A stretch of 22,269 nucleotides of DNA, from contig CAJUMT010000026.1 in NCBI GenBank assembly GCA_910587495.1, positions 1-22,269 of the forward strand, in the 5' to 3' direction. The position numbers were made by a program, and so were the translations under genes. A model generated the notes under the pieces. It was not told where the DNA came from, made no database searches, and saw only the letters and a program-made list of their open reading frames with translations. This DNA is from an uncultured Lachnospiraceae bacterium. GTDB lineage: Bacteria; Bacillota_A; Clostridia; Lachnospirales; Lachnospiraceae. The first letter of the stretch is position 1. Each line of letters begins with the position of its first letter. Shown piece after piece: positions 22,196 through 22,269 of the stretch.

Positions 22196-22269
22196 CGATG
22201 CGTGGCTCAGCTTGGTAGAGCGCTGCGTTCGGGACGCAGAGGTCGCAGGTTCAAATCCTGTCGCATCGA
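22196..22269 (+). tRNA. tRNA-Pro (anticodon CGG)
   Basis: A complete cloverleaf fits: acceptor CGATGCG 22196-22202 with CGCATCG 22262-22268; D-arm GCTC 22205-22208 with GAGC 22218-22221; anticodon arm CTGCG 22223-22227 with CGCAG 22235-22239; loop TTCGGGA with anticodon CGG at 22230-22232, reading the codon CCG; T-arm GCAGG-TTCAAAT-CCTGT. The discriminator A is the last base of the window, so whether CCA is encoded cannot be seen. I found no partial copy of its 3-prime end near the recombinase. Confidence 0.95.

Noticed and set aside
22196..22269. tRNA-Pro as attachment site for the recombinase
   Set aside because: The recombinase is more than 9 kb away, with an intact metabolic operon between, and no duplicated tRNA 3-prime end was found near it.

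Overview
The window looks like a chromosomal piece of a Gram-positive gut-type anaerobe, most plausibly a Lachnospiraceae-like clostridium. This is inferred from strong AGGAGG-type ribosome binding sites, TTGACA/TATAAT promoters, compact U-tailed terminators, and a giant MBG/Big_2/repeat extracellular-type protein next to PTS sugar operons. No taxonomic marker is present, so it remains an inference.

Region 1 (1-11460, minus strand) is dominated by one reading frame of about 10.8 kb. It encodes a giant repeat protein of about 3,600 residues: YDG/MBG-like Ig folds at the N-terminus, then Big_2- and FN3-like modules, then about 18 repeats of a roughly 95-residue beta-sandwich unit that resembles bacterial pre-peptidase C-terminal (PPC) domains. 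Two things are wrong with the gene. The frame runs upstream of the first possible start codon (GTG 11351) to a stop at 11460-11462 without ATG, RBS or signal peptide. A one-base frameshift near 635-645 also separates the last repeat (283-591) from the rest. It looks like a headless, recently damaged gene or a silent cassette.

Region 2 (11461-13060) holds a solo tyrosine recombinase (11602-12804, minus strand) immediately upstream of the headless giant gene. A hairpin terminator separates the two, and short TATACGAA repeats lie on both sides of the recombinase. No excisionase, replication or conjugation genes are visible.

Region 3 (13061-14750, plus strand) is a single gene with its own promoter and terminator. 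It encodes an O-antigen-ligase/polymerase-type (Wzy_C) membrane protein with a soluble C-terminal tail.

Region 4 (14800-22061, plus strand) is an L-ascorbate-type utilisation operon: ulaG lactonase, ulaC (EIIA), ulaA (EIIC), ulaB (EIIB), a HAD phosphatase, a DeoR-family regulator, ulaE epimerase, and an unrecognised propeller-like protein. EIIA, EIIC and EIIB would import and phosphorylate the sugar acid, UlaG would open the lactone, and UlaE would act late in the pathway. UlaD (decarboxylase) and UlaF (4-epimerase) are absent from the window. Two promoters, before ulaG and before ulaB, each carry a related motif, ATATCATA-(0 or 4 bases)-ACGATCAT, at the -10 region. This is a good candidate operator for the DeoR protein. 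The operon ends at a 14-bp perfect hairpin.

Region 5 (22133-22269) is a tRNA-Pro(CGG) gene with its own promoter, ending at the window edge.
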